Shown here: positions 60,914 to 64,000 of the stretch, piece by piece
How the letters are laid out: every line of letters begins with the position of its first letter
Numbering within the stretch: the first letter of the stretch is position 1
Assembly (NCBI RefSeq): GCF_900114245.1
Contig: NZ_FOSK01000015.1
Span: forward strand, 1 to 64,000
Length of the DNA: 64,000 bases
DNA from: Pseudovibrio ascidiaceicola
Lineage (GTDB): Bacteria; Pseudomonadota; Alphaproteobacteria; Rhizobiales; Stappiaceae
Direction of reading: 5' to 3'
Translations under genes and position numbers: made by a program
The notes under the pieces: generated by a model
Databases searched by the model: none
The model's input: only the letters and a program-made list of their open reading frames with translations
Told to the model about the DNA's origin: nothing

Positions 60914-62266
60914 ATGAAAAACTGGAAAGAGACTGCCCTAGCAGAAACCGCATCTCCTGTTCTTGCTGAAGCAGATGTTGTTGTTTGCGGTGGCGGCCCA
61001 TCTGGTGTGGCGGCGGCTGTTATGAGTGCCCGCAACGGCTTGAAGACAATCCTCATCGAGAAAAACGGGTTTTGTGGCGGCGGTGCGGTTGCCGGCCTGT
61101 CAGGTACTATCTGCGGTCTGTTCCTCACCCAGGACGACATCGAAAACAAAAACGCCAAGCAAATTGTTTTCGGTTTCGCAGAAGAGTTTCGTGCTCGCCT
61201 GCTGGCCAAAGGTGGCGCCACCGCCCCACAAATCTACGGTAACACCCACGTGGTGACTTTTGACCCGCTCATCTGGCGCGAAGCAGCGGACGATCTGCTT
61301 GAGGAGTCCGGCGTTCAGTGCCTCTACCACACCTACATGACCGAAGTGGTGCGCGATGGCGACGACATCACCGCGATCCGTGTGGAATCCAAAGCAGGCA
61401 GCACCTTCCTCAAGGCAAAAGCATTCATTGATACGTCAGGAGATGCGGCTCTCGTGACGAAAGCGGGGTGTGAGTACAGCTTTGGAGATAATGGTGCCAT
61501 TCAGAACCCAACCATGATCTTCCGTCTGTCAGACGTGGTGGAAAGCGATTTCTACGATTACTTCGGCAAGAACACCATCTGCCCGCCTGACATGATCGAA
61601 CAGCTGAAAACAGCGTTCGAGAGCAGAGAATACGACACACCCCGCAACAAGGTCTGGGTATTCCCAACCCCGCAGAAGGGCGTGTTTTTGATGAACTGCA
61701 CCCGTCTGGCAGGACAGGACAACCGACTGCTGAACGTGGTGGACCCTGCTGATTTCACATACGCGGAAGTCTATGGCCGTCGTCAGGCCCGCGAGTATCA
61801 CCGCTTTTTCAAGGACAAGATCAAGGGCTTCGAAGAATCCCAGCTGATTGACATGCCACCGGAAGTGGGCATTCGCCAGACACGGACAATCAGCGGTGAA
61901 AGCACCCTGACAAACGAGCAGGTTGCAAACTGCGACAAGCCTGAGGATGGCGTGGTGCGCTCCTCCTGGCCAATCGAAATGCACGCCGGTGAGAAGAGCA
62001 AACTGCATTGGCTGATGGAAGATTACTATGAAGTTCCATACGGCACGCTGGTGCCGAAGGAGCTGGACAACGTGATTGTCGCGGGACGGTGCCTGAGCGC
62101 TGAACATGAAGCTCTCGCTTCTGCCCGCGTTACTGCCCAGTGCTTTGAGCTGGGACATGCGGCGGCTGTGGCGACAAAACAGAAAATCGAAAAAGCGATC
62201 AATTACAGAGACGTAGACACAAAAGAGCTGCGCAAGGCGATGCGCGCGGCTGGCAGCGCTCTGTAA
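60914..62266 (+). CDS. FAD-dependent oxidoreductase
   Basis: The 450-residue protein has the Rossmann FAD motif ADVVVCGGGPSGVAAAVMSA at about residues 17-36, then a glycine-rich second contact (GFCGGGAVAGLSG, around 55) and a C-terminal FAD loop NVIVAGRCLSAEHEALASAR. It fits the FAD_oxidored group, whose members act on poorly known substrates. The cysteine of GFCGG is conserved in that group. The ATG follows AAGGTAAGC. It is the first gene of the operon with an enolase-superfamily enzyme and a BCCT transporter, so it may oxidise a small, possibly quaternary-amine, substrate. Confidence 0.82.
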   Translation: MKNWKETALAETASPVLAEADVVVCGGGPSGVAAAVMSARNGLKTILIEKNGFCGGGAVAGLSGTICGLFLTQDDIENKNAKQIVFGFAEEFRARLLAKGGATAPQIYGNTHVVTFDPLIWREAADDLLEESGVQCLYHTYMTEVVRDGDDITAIRVESKAGSTFLKAKAFIDTSGDAALVTKAGCEYSFGDNGAIQNPTMIFRLSDVVESDFYDYFGKNTICPPDMIEQLKTAFESREYDTPRNKVWVFPTPQKGVFLMNCTRLAGQDNRLLNVVDPADFTYAEVYGRRQAREYHRFFKDKIKGFEESQLIDMPPEVGIRQTRTISGESTLTNEQVANCDKPEDGVVRSSWPIEMHAGEKSKLHWLMEDYYEVPYGTLVPKELDNVIVAGRCLSAEHEALASARVTAQCFELGHAAAVATKQKIEKAINYRDVDTKELRKAMRAAGSAL

Positions 62267-62314
62267 AAAGTCGGGCAATAAGGAAGGTGCCTCAAGGCAC
62301 ACTGGGAGTTAAAA

Positions 62315-63439
62315 ATGGAAGACTGCAGAATTAGCCGGGTCGAGCTTTATGCTTTGGCTGATGAAGATGCGCCCCCTATTCCCTGGGCGGATAATCAGGA
62401 ACCTCTGCTGTACACCAACAACATTGTACGCCTGTTCACCGAGGATGGAACCGAGGGTCTTGGCGCAACTATGAGCTACACAGAGAACTTCTTTGATCGG
62501 TGCATCATTGAATCTCTGCGGACTATCGTTCCGGGCCTCATCGGCAAAAATCCACTGATGACTCAGGAGCTCAACAACTGGCTTGGAGCACGCTGCACCT
62601 GGGGTGGACTGCCAGCGAAGTCTCCAATCGACATTGCAGCATGGGACATTAAGGCCAAGAAAGCCGGAATGCCGCTTTACATGCTGCTTGGCGGCGCACG
62701 GACCAAAATCAAGTCCTACGCCTCCACACCAATGTTCGACACTGTAGAGGAATACTTCCCTTACATTGACGATTGCATTGCCCACGGCTTCACAGCAATC
62801 AAGCTGCACTGCTACTGCATCTATGAAAAAGATGTGGCACTGGTGGAAGCTGTGCAGGCCAGATACGGCGCTACCGGCATCCGTTTCATGCTGGACACCG
62901 CCACGTTCTACACACCTGCACAAGCCATGAAGATGGCCAAGTGGATGGAACGTCATGATTGGGAATGGCTCGAAGCGCCGGTTTCCGACTACGACTATAA
63001 GACCTATCAGCGCCTTGTCGCCAATACGGATCTTGAAATTTCCAGCCATGGCAACTGCCTGCTCACACTGCAGGAAGTTACGCACGCACTGAGCACTGGG
63101 ATGTGGTCAGACGTGCGTCAGGACGCGACTGTTTGCGGCGGCATTACTCAGCTGAACAAATGCTTCGCAATCGCGGCCGGCCACAGCAAAAACCTGGAAA
63201 TCCAGAGCATGGGATACACCCTGACACAGGCTGCCAACCTGCACGTCGCTCTGGCTCACGACAACTGCAATTACTTCGAGCAGTTCTACCCTTACGAGGC
63301 GTTTGAGCTGGCAAGTAAAACCCAAATCCGCACAGACAAAGAGGGATATGTGCACGCGCCGGCGGGCAACGGGCTCGGCGTGGAAATGGATTGGGACGCA
63401 GTGAAGGAAGCATCTTTCGCTTCTTTCGTCTTCGAATAA
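62315..63439 (+). CDS. Enolase-superfamily (mandelate racemase/MLE-like) enzyme
   Basis: The 374-residue protein has the N-terminal capping domain (about 1-120) and the barrel domain. Barrel active-site positions: IKLHCYC gives K-x-H where the MR group has K-x-K; metal ligands LDTAT (Asp), LEAPVSD (Glu) and a third ligand in ISSHGN that is Asn, not the usual Glu. A later GGIT and SMGYTL replace the His-Asp dyad region without the typical His. It is thus an atypical member that may act on an unusual substrate; the fuconate dehydratases of the same superfamily are longer. It follows the oxidoreductase by 48 bases. Confidence 0.8.
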   Translation: MEDCRISRVELYALADEDAPPIPWADNQEPLLYTNNIVRLFTEDGTEGLGATMSYTENFFDRCIIESLRTIVPGLIGKNPLMTQELNNWLGARCTWGGLPAKSPIDIAAWDIKAKKAGMPLYMLLGGARTKIKSYASTPMFDTVEEYFPYIDDCIAHGFTAIKLHCYCIYEKDVALVEAVQARYGATGIRFMLDTATFYTPAQAMKMAKWMERHDWEWLEAPVSDYDYKTYQRLVANTDLEISSHGNCLLTLQEVTHALSTGMWSDVRQDATVCGGITQLNKCFAIAAGHSKNLEIQSMGYTLTQAANLHVALAHDNCNYFEQFYPYEAFELASKTQIRTDKEGYVHAPAGNGLGVEMDWDAVKEASFASFVFE

Positions 63440-63454
63440 TAAATGGGGGCATCC

Positions 63455-64000
63455 ATGGCTAAACTACAACTGGATAAGACGAACTTCTTCGTCGGGGGCA
63501 TTGCGGTACTCCTACCGACAATGGGCATTCTGGCAGCGGACATTGCTGCACCGGGCTCCGGTAAAGCTGTCATCTCTTCTTTGAAGAGCTATCTGACAAA
63601 CGAATTTGGCGCGTTCTACATGTGGGCAGCGATCTTGTCGCTGATCTTCTGCCTGAGCGTTTCTTTCAGCAAGTACGGCAACATCGTGCTTGGTGACCCT
63701 GATGAAAAGCCTGAATACAACACGATCTCCTGGGTCGCGATGATCTTCAGTGCGGGCATCGGCGCGGGCATCCTCTGGGGTGGCGCCAGTGAGTGGATCT
63801 ACTACATGTCCACACCGCCACTGGGTCTTGAGCCGGGCACCGAACTGGCCAAAGAATGGGCAATCACCACGGGCATGTTCCACTGGGGTCCAAGTGCATG
63901 GGCACTCTACTCTGTGTGTTCCATCACCATCGGCTACTACTATTATGTGCGTAAAGACCCGGTTCTGAAGGTTTCAGAATCCTGTAAGGGTGTTCTGGGC
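63455..64000 (+). CDS. BCCT family betaine/carnitine/choline transporter, N-terminal part
   Basis: The first 182 residues are in the window; the gene continues past its right end. The start is the ATG at 63455 (MAKLQLDKTNFFVGG); another in-frame ATG is at 63443. Visible: first helix with IAVLLPTMGIL, a second hydrophobic stretch, and the BCCT signature segments NTISWVAMIFSAGIGAGILW and GMFHWGPSAWALY. BCCT proteins carry quaternary amines such as glycine betaine, carnitine and choline by Na or H symport. Context with the FAD oxidoreductase and enolase enzyme suggests a catabolic, not osmotic, role. Confidence 0.9.
   Translation, partial: MAKLQLDKTNFFVGGIAVLLPTMGILAADIAAPGSGKAVISSLKSYLTNEFGAFYMWAAILSLIFCLSVSFSKYGNIVLGDPDEKPEYNTISWVAMIFSAGIGAGILWGGASEWIYYMSTPPLGLEPGTELAKEWAITTGMFHWGPSAWALYSVCSITIGYYYYVRKDPVLKVSESCKGVLG

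Noticed and set aside
1-64000. CRISPR array, rRNA genes, insertion sequences or replication origin
   Set aside because: No regularly spaced short repeats, rRNA sequence, transposase frame or iteron cluster was seen in the window.

Overview
The window is chromosomal-type DNA from a marine alphaproteobacterium. Moderate GC, TRAP and ABC uptake systems, an RTX protein and above all a contiguous tropodithietic acid (TDA) gene set point to Pseudovibrio or a close relative. The genus is inferred from gene content and base composition only; no 16S rRNA is present.

Layout. 1-3.1 kb: end of an RTX-type secreted protein, a MerR-like regulator, an excisionase-like protein and a tyrosine integrase that runs into a tRNA-Phe(GAA) gene, i.e. 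the edge of an integrated element. 3.3-4.7 kb: an M20 peptidase. 4.7-16.9 kb: a complete protocatechuate branch of the beta-ketoadipate pathway (pcaB, pcaF, pcaJ, pcaI, pcaG, pcaH and a PcaD-PcaC fusion), divergent pcaQ, a TRAP transporter and pobA. Together these take 4-hydroxybenzoate to succinyl-CoA and acetyl-CoA. 17.0-22.4 kb: an alpha/beta hydrolase, a DUF3885-like protein, and a polar amino acid ABC system (binding protein and permease, no ATPase) with a PuuD-like hydrolase and a divergent LysR regulator.

23.0-40.7 kb is the most interesting region. It holds tdaA, tdaB, tdaC, tdaD and tdaE; three genes that look like the TDA self-resistance set, ending in a ChaC-type gamma-glutamylcyclotransferase; a TrmO-like gene with a peptide/metal-type ABC importer; an SLC13-type anion transporter; a vanadium-haloperoxidase/PAP2-like secreted protein; a small membrane protein; tdaF; and a divergent NAD(P)-dependent reductase. 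The known TDA genes are thus split by an insert of about 11 kb whose role in TDA export, metal handling or tailoring is not established.

40.7-47.1 kb: a LacI-controlled AfuABC/FbpABC-type ABC importer with an inositol-monophosphatase-family enzyme, better read as organophosphate uptake than iron uptake. 47.2-50.0 kb: a TRAP-TAXI system. 50.2-51.4 kb: a WYL regulator with a perfect operator palindrome facing a VOC protein. 51.5-54.3 kb: a calcineurin-like phosphoesterase and an amidase. 54.5-58.8 kb: a ribose-type sugar ABC importer with a FucU-like mutarotase. 59.2-64.0 kb: a DUF1330 protein, a GntR/FCD regulator, and an operon of FAD oxidoreductase, enolase-superfamily enzyme and BCCT transporter cut by the window end. 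Many boundaries carry clear hairpin terminators or operator palindromes, listed separately. No rRNA, CRISPR array or insertion sequence was seen.
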